A DNA stretch of 63,127 nucleotides from Candidatus Avimuribaculum pullicola (GCA_018716295.1 DVKC01000043.1:1-63127); one strand, 5' to 3'. Shown: positions 8,206-18,152, counted from the stretch's first letter. Made by a program: numbers and translations. Notes: a model not told the origin generated them from the sequence alone.

Positions 8206-9219
8206 TTACTTTTTGATTTTGCGGATTAATACTCTTGTATATTGAGACTTTAGGCTTCCGTTGATTCTTAATACACTACACCTATTTAAATCACTATAGT
8301 GAGGAGAATCGGCTATTGTATATTTTTTAGTGCAATATGGAGAATCTCTGTCTGTCAATCCCAAAATTTCAAATTGTTCTGGATTATATTTGTCCATAAA
8401 AGTTATAGGAACACCCATTATTCCGTCATAATCCATTGGTATTAACTCTGTTTTTGCAATCTCTATTGCGTTGTAGTTTTCGTAAGTTGGATATTCTTCT
8501 GGAGTATAATTCTTATATAGAATAATATCTTCATGCCGTTTCTTTATTTCCAGATTGGTAAACCATGTAACCCCAGATACTCGAATCATACCTTCACGAT
8601 GGTCTCCAGCGGTAGCCTTGTCCTCATAATGTGAGATGAAATGTCCGGCTCCACCCTTAAAGCCATACCCTAACCATAATTTGTTTTCTTTGATAAGAGG
8701 GAATATCTCCTTGTATTTAATAGCATTCTGATGTCCTATAATCAAGAACTTCTTATCATACTCCATAAGTTGAGCCACATACTCCCGAAACAAAGAGAAC
8801 GGCGGGTTAGTCACCACAATATCCGCTTCTTTGAGTAATTCGATACATTCTTTACTGCGGAAATCTCCGTCACCTTTCAACGGCTTTACGCCTATCTCTT
8901 CGGCGTTGGGTATATGGTCACCGTTCTTGTCACCTTCGTAAACCAAGTAAACGGCTTGTTCGCTCTTGTTTTGGCTGAACAAGTCTATATTCTGATTCTT
9001 ATAGCAGGTGGTAATCAGTTTTTTCAGTCCAAGAAACTCAAAGTTATAAGCAAAATAGGTGAAGAAGTTGCTTACACGTGGATCATCACAATTGCATAAC
9101 ACGGTCTTACCGCGAAAATGTTCGCGGTAATGCCGCAACTCGTTATTGATGTCTTCCAGTTGCGTATAGAACTCGTCTTTCTTGGCTTCTTTTGCTTTGT
9201 TCAAATTTCTGTTTGCCAT
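8206..9219 (-). CDS. EcoRI-family adenine-specific DNA methyltransferase
   Basis: The protein (337 aa) fits the EcoRI methylase family of N6-adenine methyltransferases: KKDEFYTQ at residues 13-20, and the catalytic motif IV NPPF at residues 138-141 in DIVVTNPPFSLFREYV. The glycine-rich SAM motif is atypical, as in this family. Methylation of a GAATTC-like site is possible but not shown. It heads a tight operon with DUF262-HNH, DUF2971 and AlbA_2 genes. A promoter-like TACCTTTG lies at 9249-9256. Confidence 0.85.
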   Translation of the reverse strand: MANRNLNKAKEAKKDEFYTQLEDINNELRHYREHFRGKTVLCNCDDPRVSNFFTYFAYNFEFLGLKKLITTCYKNQNIDLFSQNKSEQAVYLVYEGDKNGDHIPNAEEIGVKPLKGDGDFRSKECIELLKEADIVVTNPPFSLFREYVAQLMEYDKKFLIIGHQNAIKYKEIFPLIKENKLWLGYGFKGGAGHFISHYEDKATAGDHREGMIRVSGVTWFTNLEIKKRHEDIILYKNYTPEEYPTYENYNAIEIAKTELIPMDYDGIMGVPITFMDKYNPEQFEILGLTDRDSPYCTKKYTIADSPHYSDLNRCSVLRINGSLKSQYTRVLIRKIKK

Positions 9220-9248
9220 ATAAAACTATTATGAATCTATGCTTTTTG

Positions 9249-9256
9249 CAAAGGTA
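9249..9256 (-). promoter_or_regulatory. -7 box of the methyltransferase operon (TACCTTTG)
   Basis: It matches TAnnTTTG and lies 30 bp upstream of the methyltransferase ATG. A TTG (CAA on the plus strand) about 22 bp further upstream could be the -33 element. Confidence 0.5.
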
Positions 9257-9291
9257 AGAAATATTTGATTGTAATATGCAATTGTTAGACT

Positions 9292-10290
9292 TCAATTATT
9301 CCTATTAATCAGATTTACCACCACTTTTACCATTACATCTTTCTCTTCTGTACGGCTTTCGGCAATCATCAACGTAAGGGCGACAAGGGTGTTGTCGGCA
9401 ATCCGTTTACTTCCATCCGGATTATAGAGAATGCCATTCCCTGCCATGAACCACAAGAAGAGCGTGGCGGCAATACGCTTATTTCCATCGCTGAACGAGT
9501 GGTTCTTCGTTACGAGATAAAGCAACATGGCGGCTTTCTCTTCTACAGATGGATAAAGGTCTTGTCCTGCGAAAGTCTGATAAATCTGCCCAATGGAACT
9601 TTTAAACGAATCATCTTTCTCGTGAGCAAACCATTGGCTTCCACCAAACTTTGCTTTCAACTCTTCGATAGCTTGCATAGCTCCTTCATAAGTGGCACGG
9701 AACTTCTCTTCGTTGGTAGTTTGCTCTACCGCAAGTTGCTGGTAATCATACTTATCCAAGGTGTCGAGGGCGTAAGCATAGTCGGAAACCACTTCCACTA
9801 AATTCAGTGCATCGTCAGAAGTCAATGTCTCTTGTGCCTTAACCGTTCTGCCCAAAACAGCTACCAATTGTTTCAATTCCGTATAGCGTTGTTCCGTCAA
9901 GGCTTTATTGACGGCATAGCCTTTCACCAAATATTCTTTCAGCACCTTGTTTGCCCAAATACGGAATTGTGTGCCACGCTGGCTTTTTACACGATAGCCT
10001 ACGGAGATGATGACATCCAAGTTGTAAAATACAATATTTTTAGTCTGCGTAAATCCCTCTCTACGACCATAATCCTTGGTATGTGCAAAATTTGCACATA
10101 CCAAGCTTTCATCCAGTTCACCTTCCTTAAAAATATTACTTATATGTCTCCCAATAACACTTCTATCCTTTTGAAACAGTTCTGCCATCTGTGCCTGTGA
10201 AAGCCACACTGTATCTCCATCCATTCTGACATCTACGGCAGTTTGCCCATCGGCAGTATAATAAATTACAATCTTATCATTTAAATCCAT
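9292..10290 (-). CDS. RhuM-type N-terminal domain fused to a Fic/Doc domain
   Basis: The N-terminal ~120 residues match the RhuM/virulence-protein family (WLSQAQMAELFQKDRSVIGRH, then NLDVIISVGYRVKS). The C-terminal half is a Fic/Doc fold with HSFSDGNKRIAA at residues 264-275, the HxFxxGNxR active-site loop. Fic enzymes transfer AMP or phosphate groups to target proteins. No inhibitory antitoxin gene is seen alongside. It has its own promoter-like TAAATTTG at 10332-10339 and precedes the methyltransferase operon on the same strand. Confidence 0.83.
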   Translation of the reverse strand: MDLNDKIVIYYTADGQTAVDVRMDGDTVWLSQAQMAELFQKDRSVIGRHISNIFKEGELDESLVCANFAHTKDYGRREGFTQTKNIVFYNLDVIISVGYRVKSQRGTQFRIWANKVLKEYLVKGYAVNKALTEQRYTELKQLVAVLGRTVKAQETLTSDDALNLVEVVSDYAYALDTLDKYDYQQLAVEQTTNEEKFRATYEGAMQAIEELKAKFGGSQWFAHEKDDSFKSSIGQIYQTFAGQDLYPSVEEKAAMLLYLVTKNHSFSDGNKRIAATLFLWFMAGNGILYNPDGSKRIADNTLVALTLMIAESRTEEKDVMVKVVVNLINRNN

Positions 10291-10331
10291 GGTCCAAATT
10301 TTTATGCTGATTCAACAAATGTCCTTACTTG

Positions 10332-10339
10332 CAAATTTA
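10332..10339 (-). promoter_or_regulatory. -7 box of the RhuM-Fic gene (TAAATTTG)
   Basis: It matches TAnnTTTG, 41 bp upstream of the start codon. No confident -33 element is seen. Confidence 0.45.
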
Positions 10340-10434
10340 CTAATAAAATCCAATGCTTTTCCTAAAGTAATAAACGAAAAAATTCGGAAATGTTCAGATA
10401 AAAAACTTCTGCCAAATATGCATGCGGGTGCGTA

Positions 10435-10497
10435 GGCTGATGAAGCAGGGTTCATCGGGGAATGAAGCCGGATGAATCGGGCGATGAAGCAGGGTTC
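10435..10497 (+). repeat. Degenerate short repeat cluster
   Basis: GATGAAGCAGGGTTC occurs at 10439-10453 and 10483-10497. Between them are variants ATGAAGCCGG and ATGAATCGGG, so the segment looks like a decayed tandem array. The rest of the 10291-10533 gap holds only the promoter noted above. Confidence 0.6.
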
Positions 10498-10533
10498 GTT
10501 TGGAGATGCAGAAAAATGAAAGAAACGAAAGGT

Positions 10534-11358
10534 TTATTTATGTAGCTTGACATAGCCTAAGCGGGTATAGCGCACACCACGGCTTTCGTAATGCGACATG
10601 ACACGGGCAGACGAAAGATGAAGCATCTCGTGAGGGGTGATTTTCCGGCTATGGCAACTCAGGGCATTAGGCGAAAGGCTTCTGCCTCCGGCTTTCACGG
10701 TGAAGACAAAGCGGTTTCCGTCGCGGTCGGCGGCAAGAACGGACTGGTCGACATAGAAATCGGGCTTATAGGTATCTACTTGGAGACGCACACCGAGGAC
10801 GGTAAGGAAGAGTTCTTTTAAGGTCTCGCCCACCCGCCCTACATTGTGGCTAACCGAAGAAATGCGGCGTTTCTGAATCGTAAGTTCAAAATGAACACGG
10901 GCGAATTGTTTGGCTATCTCTACCACAGATTCGTATCGTTTTTGTTCCGGCTGGAACTTATTTGCCAGCCACAATACATACGAAGGGTCGATGTAATAGA
11001 TTTCGGACATACGTTTCCCACGGTATTTGCCAAAAGGAATCATATCGTCTGCCGAGCCATAATAAGACTCGAAGTTACGGTTATCGAGCACCTCCAGCCG
11101 GATGTTGCAATTCTGAAGCAAGGCAAAGGCACGTTCCGAAGCGGTATCAAAGGTTACGGCAAGCGTGCGGATAAACAAAGGAGCCTGTACATTGGGGAAA
11201 ATGCGCCAAAAGCCATAGTAAGGGCGGTATGCCGTAGCCATGCTGATAGCATAATAGCCGTTGGTAGCGGTACGTCCCCGATTAAATTCATCAATGCTAT
11301 TGAATACTTTCTCAGCCAGCCGGGGCGCAACTTGATACAAAGTAAGGTTGCGGTCCAT
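10534..11358 (-). CDS. Protein with exodeoxyribonuclease X-type C-terminal domain
   Basis: A 274-residue protein. The segment IPFGKYRGKRMSEIYYIDPS, then YVLWLANKF, at about residues 107-135 matches the small exoX-like C-terminal (DUF3820-type) module. That module is found at the end of DNA polymerase III epsilon/ExoX-like exonucleases and also alone. There is no DnaQ-type exonuclease domain, so nuclease activity is not implied. N- and C-terminal regions are not recognised. It sits between the repeat cluster and the PBP1A gene, same strand, 93 bp from the latter. Confidence 0.65.
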   Translation of the reverse strand: MDRNLTLYQVAPRLAEKVFNSIDEFNRGRTATNGYYAISMATAYRPYYGFWRIFPNVQAPLFIRTLAVTFDTASERAFALLQNCNIRLEVLDNRNFESYYGSADDMIPFGKYRGKRMSEIYYIDPSYVLWLANKFQPEQKRYESVVEIAKQFARVHFELTIQKRRISSVSHNVGRVGETLKELFLTVLGVRLQVDTYKPDFYVDQSVLAADRDGNRFVFTVKAGGRSLSPNALSCHSRKITPHEMLHLSSARVMSHYESRGVRYTRLGYVKLHK

Positions 11359-11451
11359 ACATCATCTCCTTTCTTTTTTCTGATTGGGCAAGATAAGAAA
11401 AAGAAAGGAAATATGCAAGAGAAGGAAATAAAAAATGGAACACAGAGGCAC

Positions 11452-13779
11452 TTACTGGAAGAAAACATCATCCAGACGGCTGGCGTTTTCTTCTTCCATT
11501 TCGGTCAGCTTGTCTTTGCAGGGGTCGAAATCTTCAGGGATATCGAAATGCTCTTCTTCGGAATAACCAAGCGTTTTGTCGGCATAGACTTTTTGCATAT
11601 AAAGCCCCCATACGGGCAACGCCATAGAAGCACCTTGTCCGTCGCGCATGGTATCGAAATGGATATCACGCTCTTCTCCGCCTACCCAGCATCCCGAAAC
11701 TAACGAAGGCGTAAAGCCCATGAACCAACCGTCTGAGTTGCGGTTAGTAGTTCCCGTCTTACCTCCCATATCGGCTTTGATGCCATACAAACGGCGCACA
11801 CGTCCGCCCGTACCTTCATTGATAACGGCACGGAGCATCACCAACATCTTATAGGCACTCGATTCGCTGATTACTTCATCCACTTGCGGAGAGAAAGTCG
11901 CTATCACGTTTCCTTCGTTATCTTCGATTCGGGAAACGAAGAGAGGAGCGGTGCGGATGCCCCGGTTGGCAAATGCGGTATAAGCGCTGACCATTTCACC
12001 CACCGATATTTCGCACGGACCCAAGCAGAGGGAAACCGTAGGCTGGATATCCTTATTCAATACCCCGAAAGAATGAATCAGGCGTGCCAAGGCATACGGG
12101 CTGAGCTTGCTCATGAGGTATGCCGAAATCCAGTTGTTCGAATTGGCAAGTCCCCACTTCAGGGTAACGATTTCGCCATAACGCGATTTGGAAGAATTGC
12201 GGGGCGACCATGCTTTCCCGTTTTCATCAAAAAGAGTTTGCTCGACATTACGCACTTCATCGCAGGGCGAGAAACCGTTTTCCATTGCCAAGGCATACAG
12301 GTAAGGCTTAATGGTAGAACCTACCTGACGGCGTCCCACCATTGCCATATCATATTGGAAATAATTGTAATTCGGACCGCCTACATACGCTTTTACATAG
12401 CCCGTCACCGGGTCCATCGACATAAATCCGGCACGCAGGAAATACTTGTAATACCGGATAGAGTCCATCGGGGTCATAATGGTATCTTTCTCCCCTTCGT
12501 AAGAGAATACCGACATTTCATGCTTCGTATTGAACGCCTTGCGGATTTCCTCTTCCGAACATCCGGCAGCTTTCATTTGCCGGTAACGGTCGGTAAGGCG
12601 CATCGAGCGGTCCATAATTGCGTCCACTTCTTCTTGTGTCAGCTCATTCGTATAAGGTGCGGTCTTCCGCCCACGCTTTTCTTTGAAGAAACGAGGCTGG
12701 AGGTATTTCGCCACATGCTCGTAAACCGCTTCTTCGGCATAGCGTTGCATCCGTGAATTAATGGTGGTATAAATCTTCAAACCGTCGTTATAAATGTTAT
12801 AGTTCGAACCATCCTTTTTCTTGTTTTTCGCGCACCAGCCGTAAAGCGGATTGGTTTTCCATGCCAACGAATCTTCGTAATATTGCTGCATCTGCCAGCC
12901 CCGGTATTTGCTCTTCACCGGCTCTTTAGCTGTCATGATACGGCGCAGGTATTCACGGAAATAAGTGGCAAGCCCGTCCTTATGGTCTACCGGCTGGAAC
13001 TTCAGTTTGAGCGGAAGCGCCTGAAGCGAATCGCATTCGGCTTGCGTGATGTAATCTGCCTTACGCATTTGGTCGAGCACCGTGTTCCGGCGTCCGCGTG
13101 AACGTTCGTTGAAACGGCGCGGATTGTAGAGCGAAGGGTTCTTGCACATCCCTACCAATGTAGCCGCTTCTTCAATGGAAAGGTCTTTCGGGTCTTTCGA
13201 GAAATAAGTCTTAGCTGCGGTCTTGATTCCTACGGCGTTATTCAAGAAGTCGAACTTATTGAGGTACATCGTCAGGATTTCCTCTTTCGTGTAATACCGC
13301 TCTAACTTGACGGCTATCACCCACTCAATCGGCTTCTGAAGCAGACGCTCCATGACATTATCTGCCGTAGGCGAATAGAATTGCTTGGCAAGCTGCTGGG
13401 TAATAGTACTTCCTCCTCCGGCATTCTTTTGCATCAGGATGCCCCGCTTTACCACCGCACGAACAAATGCACGGAAGTCGATGCCCGAATGTTCGCTGAA
13501 CCGCACATCTTCTGTAGCAATCAGGGCGTTGACCAGATTAGGCGACAAGTCATTATAACCTACATAAACGCGGTTTTCTTTGCTATACGACCATGTGCCA
13601 AGCAGTTCCCCGTCATCGGATATGATTTGAGTGGCAAACTTCAAGTTCGGATTTTCCAGCTCTTCTACCGGAGGCACATAGCCTATCCACCCTTTAGCGA
13701 TAGCCGTAAAGACCATTGCCACCGCTAAAATACCTAAAACGACCAAGACCCACAACGTGTATATGAATTTCTTTCTCAT
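11452..13779 (-). CDS. mrcA: Bifunctional penicillin-binding protein 1A
   Basis: This class A PBP polymerises and crosslinks peptidoglycan in the periplasm. It has an N-terminal membrane anchor (residues 7-27). The GT51 glycosyltransferase domain shows ATEDVRFSEHSGID (catalytic Glu) and GGSTITQQLAKQFY. The transpeptidase domain has its active-site Ser488 in GSTIKP, then SNN and KTGTT motifs. Length 775 aa is normal. A Shine-Dalgarno-like GGAGAGG precedes the ATG. A TACTTTTG box at 13904-13911 is a possible promoter, divergent from pyrB. Confidence 0.93.
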   Translation of the reverse strand: MRKKFIYTLWVLVVLGILAVAMVFTAIAKGWIGYVPPVEELENPNLKFATQIISDDGELLGTWSYSKENRVYVGYNDLSPNLVNALIATEDVRFSEHSGIDFRAFVRAVVKRGILMQKNAGGGSTITQQLAKQFYSPTADNVMERLLQKPIEWVIAVKLERYYTKEEILTMYLNKFDFLNNAVGIKTAAKTYFSKDPKDLSIEEAATLVGMCKNPSLYNPRRFNERSRGRRNTVLDQMRKADYITQAECDSLQALPLKLKFQPVDHKDGLATYFREYLRRIMTAKEPVKSKYRGWQMQQYYEDSLAWKTNPLYGWCAKNKKKDGSNYNIYNDGLKIYTTINSRMQRYAEEAVYEHVAKYLQPRFFKEKRGRKTAPYTNELTQEEVDAIMDRSMRLTDRYRQMKAAGCSEEEIRKAFNTKHEMSVFSYEGEKDTIMTPMDSIRYYKYFLRAGFMSMDPVTGYVKAYVGGPNYNYFQYDMAMVGRRQVGSTIKPYLYALAMENGFSPCDEVRNVEQTLFDENGKAWSPRNSSKSRYGEIVTLKWGLANSNNWISAYLMSKLSPYALARLIHSFGVLNKDIQPTVSLCLGPCEISVGEMVSAYTAFANRGIRTAPLFVSRIEDNEGNVIATFSPQVDEVISESSAYKMLVMLRAVINEGTGGRVRRLYGIKADMGGKTGTTNRNSDGWFMGFTPSLVSGCWVGGEERDIHFDTMRDGQGASMALPVWGLYMQKVYADKTLGYSEEEHFDIPEDFDPCKDKLTEMEEENASRLDDVFFQ

Positions 13780-13903
13780 ATTTTCCTCTCCTTATTATAT
13801 TATATAAAAACCCGTACGCAGATACATGCATGCGCCGCCCCATATACTTGAGAAACGCACCGCATATACATGCCTCTGTGTCCTATATTCTTCTTTTAAT
13901 GTG

Positions 13904-13911
13904 CAAAAGTA
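13904..13911 (-). promoter_or_regulatory. Possible PBP1A -7 box (TACTTTTG)
   Basis: It matches TAnnTTTG on the minus strand, about 125 bp upstream of the PBP1A ATG. It is divergent from the pyrB promoter 44 bp away. Confidence 0.4.
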
Positions 13912-13954
13912 TAAAAAATGCGGGAATAAAAGCCGTTCATTCTATTTTTTTGAC

Positions 13955-13962
13955 TATCTTTG
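13955..13962 (+). promoter_or_regulatory. pyrBI -7 box (TATCTTTG)
   Basis: This matches the Bacteroidetes consensus and lies 42 bp upstream of the chosen pyrB ATG. No pyrimidine-sensing attenuator is evident in the short leader. Confidence 0.55.
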
Positions 13963-14004
13963 AACTCCGGTATTTATAAACAACGACCAATAAAAACCGA
14001 AAAT

Positions 14005-14958
14005 ATGGAAAATAGAAGTTTAGTTACTATCGCCAACCACTCGAAAGAACGCATTCTTTACCTGTTGGAAATGGCACAAGAGTTTGAAAAGAGACCGAAC
14101 CGTCATTTGCTGGACCAGAAAATCGTAGCCACCCTTTTCTTCGAACCTTCTACCCGTACCCGCTTGAGCTTTGAAACAGCAGCCAACCGGTTAGGAGCAA
14201 AGGTAATCGGGTTTACCGACCCGAAAGTGACCAGTTCATCGAAAGGAGAGACTTTGAAAGATACGATTATGATGGTAAGCAACTATGCCGACATCATCGT
14301 GATGCGCCACTATTTGGAAGGGGCAGCACGCTATGCCAGCGAGATTGCTCCGGTACCTATTGTCAATGCAGGAGACGGAGCCAACCAGCATCCTTCTCAA
14401 ACCATGCTCGACCTCTATTCGATATATAAAACCCAAGGCACATTAGAGAACTTGAACATTTACTTAGTTGGCGACTTGAAATACGGACGTACGGTACATT
14501 CTTTATTAATGGCAATGCGGCACTTTAACCCGACTTTCCATTTCATTGCGCCGAATGAACTCCGGATGCCGGAAGAATACAAGCTGTATTGCAAAGAGCA
14601 TAACATCCGCTACGAAGAGCATACCGACTTTAGCGAAGAAACGATAGCCGATGCAGATATTCTATATATGACCCGTGTGCAACGCGAACGCTTTACCGAC
14701 CTGATGGAATACGAACGGGTAAAAGACGTATATATCTTGCACAACAAGATGTTGGAACATACCCGTCCGAACTTACGCATCCTGCATCCCCTGCCCCGCG
14801 TGAACGAAATCGCTTACGATGTGGACAGCAATCCGAAAGCCTATTATTTCCAGCAGGCACAAAACGGGCTGTATGCACGCGAAGCTATCCTTTGCGATGT
14901 GTTGGGCATCACCCTTGATGAAGTAAAAGCGGATACCGAACGATTAATGAACATTTAA
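14005..14958 (+). CDS. pyrB: Aspartate carbamoyltransferase catalytic subunit
   Basis: ATCase catalyses carbamoyl phosphate + aspartate to N-carbamoylaspartate, the committed step of pyrimidine synthesis. The carbamoyl-phosphate site [16 protein letters not shown] (about residues 50-65) is intact, and HPLPRVNEI near residue 262 is also typical. I chose the ATG at 14005 rather than an in-frame one at 13960, because it gives the family N-terminus MENRSLVTI and the expected ~317 aa. The regulatory subunit pyrI follows 12 bp after the stop. Confidence 0.94.
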   Translation: MENRSLVTIANHSKERILYLLEMAQEFEKRPNRHLLDQKIVATLFFEPSTRTRLSFETAANRLGAKVIGFTDPKVTSSSKGETLKDTIMMVSNYADIIVMRHYLEGAARYASEIAPVPIVNAGDGANQHPSQTMLDLYSIYKTQGTLENLNIYLVGDLKYGRTVHSLLMAMRHFNPTFHFIAPNELRMPEEYKLYCKEHNIRYEEHTDFSEETIADADILYMTRVQRERFTDLMEYERVKDVYILHNKMLEHTRPNLRILHPLPRVNEIAYDVDSNPKAYYFQQAQNGLYAREAILCDVLGITLDEVKADTERLMNI

Positions 14959-14970
14959 ACCTTACACGTT

Positions 14971-15429
14971 ATGAGCAATAAGAAAGAATTACAGGTAGCC
15001 GCTTTGGAGAACGGCACTGTCATCGACCATATACCTTCAGACAAATTGTTTACCGTAGTATCCTTGCTCGACCTGCAACATTTGGACAGCAACATCACTA
15101 TCGGAAACAATTTTGAAAGCAAGAAATTGGGGAAGAAAGGCATCATCAAAATAGCCAACCGTTTCTTTTCTGATGAAGAGATAAGCCGCCTTTCGGTAGT
15201 TGCCCCGAACATGAAACTGAACATCATCCGCAACTATGAAGTGGTGGAAAAGAAAGAAGTCGTAATGCCCGATGAACTGAAAGGCATCGTGCGGTGCAAT
15301 AATCCCAAATGCATCACCAATAACGAACCGATGCAGACATGGTTTCATCTGATAGACAAGGAACACGGCGTATTGAAATGCCACTATTGCGAGAAAGAAC
15401 AACAAGTAGACAACATCAAACTGATTTAA
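14971..15429 (+). CDS. pyrI: Aspartate carbamoyltransferase regulatory subunit
   Basis: The 152-residue regulatory chain binds CTP/ATP in its N-terminal domain and docks on PyrB through a C-terminal zinc domain. The four zinc-binding cysteines are visible: Cys109, Cys114, Cys137 and Cys140 (CNNPKC then CHYC). Together with pyrB this predicts a class B, allosterically regulated holoenzyme. A flavin reductase-like gene begins 11 bp after the stop, so the three form one operon. Confidence 0.94.
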   Translation: MSNKKELQVAALENGTVIDHIPSDKLFTVVSLLDLQHLDSNITIGNNFESKKLGKKGIIKIANRFFSDEEISRLSVVAPNMKLNIIRNYEVVEKKEVVMPDELKGIVRCNNPKCITNNEPMQTWFHLIDKEHGVLKCHYCEKEQQVDNIKLI

Positions 15430-15440
15430 AGGCTTTTTTT

Positions 15441-16007
15441 ATGAAACAAGACTGGAAACCGGGAACCATGATTTACCCTCTGCCGGCTGTGTTAGTAAGT
15501 TGCGGAAGTACGGAAGAAGAATACAACGTCCTGACCGTGGCATGGGTAGGGACAATCTGCAGCAACCCGCCTATGTGTTATATTTCAGTCCGTCCGGAAC
15601 GTCATTCATATCCGATACTGAAGAAGAATATGGAATTTGTCATCAACCTGACGACTAAAGATATGGCATACGCAACAGACTGGTGCGGCGTGCGCTCGGG
15701 CAAAGACTATAACAAGTTTAAGGAAATGCACCTGACTCCGGGAAAAGCATCGATGGTAAAGGCTCCGATTATCGAAGAGTCTCCCCTCTGCATCGAATGT
15801 CGGGTGAAAGAAATCATCAGCCTCGGTTCGCATGACATGTTCATAGCCGATGTGGTCAATGTAAAGGCAGACGATAAATACTTGGACGCGGAAACCGGCA
15901 AGTTCGATATGGCAAAGGCGAACCTGTTGGTCTACGAGCACGGAGGGTATTACGAAACGGGAGCGAAAATAGGAAAGTTCGGCTGGTCGGTCGAAAAGAA
16001 AAAATAA
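15441..16007 (+). CDS. Flavin reductase-like protein
   Basis: A 188-residue FMN-binding split-barrel protein. AWVGTICSNPPMCYISVRPE (about residues 33-52) followed by the FVINL stretch is the flavin reductase-like signature. Members reduce FMN/FAD with NAD(P)H or bind flavin for an unknown partner. I chose ATG 15441, just after pyrI; the longer reading frame overlaps pyrI and is unlikely. There is no obvious link to pyrimidine synthesis other than shared transcription. Confidence 0.85.
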   Translation: MKQDWKPGTMIYPLPAVLVSCGSTEEEYNVLTVAWVGTICSNPPMCYISVRPERHSYPILKKNMEFVINLTTKDMAYATDWCGVRSGKDYNKFKEMHLTPGKASMVKAPIIEESPLCIECRVKEIISLGSHDMFIADVVNVKADDKYLDAETGKFDMAKANLLVYEHGGYYETGAKIGKFGWSVEKKK

Positions 16008-16017
16008 CTATTGAATC

Positions 16018-16746
16018 ATGAAAATGAAAGCCTTGATATTGCTGTTCTGTTCGTTGGCTGCTGGATTTTCCGGAAAGGCCCAAGCCGCTTCACGGGATAC
16101 TGAGAGCAGTCAGAAAGTCAATATAGGCATCAAGGTTGGATTTAATTCATCCATGTTTTTCATTGACCGTTTTTCGCTGGGGAATACGGAACTAAAGAAT
16201 CTGCAGAACAATTATAAAGTGGGCTATTTGGGCGCATTCTTTTGCCGGTTCAACATGAAGAAGCACCACTTTTTTCAGACCGAGTTTTCGTATAATATAT
16301 CAAAAGGAAGCATCTCCATACCCAATACCGCGGAGAATATTCCTTTGCTTCAAGAGAATGCACTGGTAAAGACCGATATTCACTCGATAGACGTGCCTTT
16401 GCTTTATGGATATAAGTTTATAGATAAATATCCGTATGGAATGGCATTTTTCATCGGACCTAAAGCGGCATATATCTGGGACAAGCACAGTGATAGCGAA
16501 TATTCCGGATTCTACCAGCAATACATCAATGAAGAAATGAGACCGTTCAGCTTCAGCGGAGTCGTGGGATTGTCGGTCAATGTGTCGAACATCTTTTTTG
16601 ATTTCCGTTATGAAGTCGGACTGCACAATATGGTAAAATCCGTATCTTATAACAAAGACTTGACAGATGCCCCTTATAATACGCAAGACATCTCATTAAA
16701 ACGCCGCCACAATGTGTTGAGCTTTTCGGTAGGCGTAATATTTTGA
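16018..16746 (+). CDS. Outer-membrane beta-barrel (PorT-like) protein
   Basis: A 242-residue exported protein. A signal peptide (residues 1-23, MKMKALILLFCSLAAGFSGK) is followed by alternating hydrophobic/polar strands and glycine-rich turns ending in an aromatic-type C-terminus (LSFSVGVIF). This is typical of the Bacteroidetes outer-membrane beta-barrel families. KVGFNSSMFFID near the start resembles the PorT-like opening. The function is unknown. It follows the flavin reductase gene by 10 bp, so it may be the last gene of the pyrBI operon. Confidence 0.8.
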   Translation: MKMKALILLFCSLAAGFSGKAQAASRDTESSQKVNIGIKVGFNSSMFFIDRFSLGNTELKNLQNNYKVGYLGAFFCRFNMKKHHFFQTEFSYNISKGSISIPNTAENIPLLQENALVKTDIHSIDVPLLYGYKFIDKYPYGMAFFIGPKAAYIWDKHSDSEYSGFYQQYINEEMRPFSFSGVVGLSVNVSNIFFDFRYEVGLHNMVKSVSYNKDLTDAPYNTQDISLKRRHNVLSFSVGVIF

Positions 16747-16779
16747 TTTATAGAATTATTAATTAAAAACAATACAAAT

Positions 16780-18060
16780 ATGAAAAGAGACGATTTAATT
16801 TTCGACATTATCGAAAAAGAACATCAACGTCAGTTGAAAGGCATTGAACTGATTGCTTCCGAAAACTTCGTAAGCGACGAGGTAATGCAGGCAATGGGGT
16901 CATGCCTGACCAACAAATATGCAGAAGGTTATCCTGGCAAACGCTATTACGGCGGATGTGAGGTGGTAGACCAAAGCGAACAAATTGCCATTGACCGGAT
17001 AAAGAAAATATTCGGTGCTGAATGGGCAAACGTACAACCCCACTCTGGAGCGCAAGCCAATGCAGCCGTATTCCTCGCTGTATTGAATCCGGGAGATAAG
17101 TTCATGGGCTTGAACTTGGCACATGGAGGACACTTGTCTCACGGGTCTGCCGTAAATACTTCAGGCATCATTTATACACCGTGCGAATACAATCTGAACA
17201 AAGAAACCGGACGTGTAGATTACGACCAAATGGAGGAAATCGCTCTACGTGAACATCCGAAGATGATTATCGGCGGCGGTTCGGCTTATTCACGCGAATG
17301 GGACTATAAGCGGATGCGTGAAATTGCAGATAAAGTCGGCGCTATCTTTATGGTCGATATGGCTCATCCTGCCGGACTGATTGCAGCTGGATTGCTGGAT
17401 AATCCGTTGAAATATGCTCACATTGTGACTTCTACCACTCACAAGACCTTGCGTGGTCCGCGTGGAGGTATCATCCTGATGGGAAAAGACTTCCCTAACC
17501 CTTGGGGCAAGAAAACGCCAAAGGGCGAAATCAAGATGATGTCGCAATTATTGGATTCAGCTGTATTCCCCGGAATCCAAGGCGGTCCGTTGGAACATGT
17601 CATTGCAGCCAAAGCCGTTGCATTCGGCGAAATTCTGCAACCGGAATGGAAAGACTATGCTATGCAAGTGAAGAAAAATGCAGCAGTATTAGCTCAAGCC
17701 TTGATAGACCGCGGTTTCTCTATCGTATCGGGAGGCACAGACAACCACTCGATGCTGGTAGACCTGCGTACCAAATATCCTGACCTCACCGGTAAGGTAG
17801 CAGAAAAAGCATTGGTAGCTGCCGATATTACGGTAAATAAGAACATGGTGCCGTTTGATACTCGTTCGGCATTCCAGACTTCGGGTATCCGCTTGGGAAC
17901 TCCTGCTATTACAACCCGTGGAGCAAAAGAAGACTTGATGTACGAAATCGCCGAAATGATAGAAACGGTATTGTCGAATGTAGAGAACGAAGAAGTGATA
18001 GCATCGGTACGTGCCCGTGTAAACGACACGATGAAGAACTATCCGCTCTTCGCCTATTAA
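16780..18060 (+). CDS. glyA: Serine hydroxymethyltransferase
   Basis: GlyA interconverts serine and glycine, loading tetrahydrofolate with a one-carbon unit, in the cytoplasm with PLP. The PLP lysine is Lys222 in [13 protein letters not shown]. Also visible are IASENF near the start, the YPGKRYYGG substrate motif, and [12 protein letters not shown]. At 426 aa it has the normal prokaryotic length. It starts 33 bp after the OMP gene, behind an AT-rich leader. A hairpin-like inverted repeat lies 14 bp after the stop. Confidence 0.96.
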   Translation: MKRDDLIFDIIEKEHQRQLKGIELIASENFVSDEVMQAMGSCLTNKYAEGYPGKRYYGGCEVVDQSEQIAIDRIKKIFGAEWANVQPHSGAQANAAVFLAVLNPGDKFMGLNLAHGGHLSHGSAVNTSGIIYTPCEYNLNKETGRVDYDQMEEIALREHPKMIIGGGSAYSREWDYKRMREIADKVGAIFMVDMAHPAGLIAAGLLDNPLKYAHIVTSTTHKTLRGPRGGIILMGKDFPNPWGKKTPKGEIKMMSQLLDSAVFPGIQGGPLEHVIAAKAVAFGEILQPEWKDYAMQVKKNAAVLAQALIDRGFSIVSGGTDNHSMLVDLRTKYPDLTGKVAEKALVAADITVNKNMVPFDTRSAFQTSGIRLGTPAITTRGAKEDLMYEIAEMIETVLSNVENEEVIASVRARVNDTMKNYPLFAY

Positions 18061-18073
18061 TTGATACACGAAC

Positions 18074-18119
18074 GAGGTTGTCTCAAAATAACAATTAACT
18101 TTCATTTTGAGGCATCCTC
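18074..18119. terminator. Inverted repeat after glyA, terminator-like
   Basis: GAGGTTGTCTCAAAAT and ATTTTGAGGCATCCTC form an imperfect hairpin between glyA and the OmpA-like gene. The arms resemble the ends of the larger repeat at 18891-19041, so this may be a reduced member of the same family. Confidence 0.55.
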
Positions 18120-18152
18120 TTATATTTATTAACAACATAAAAACATAATGGT

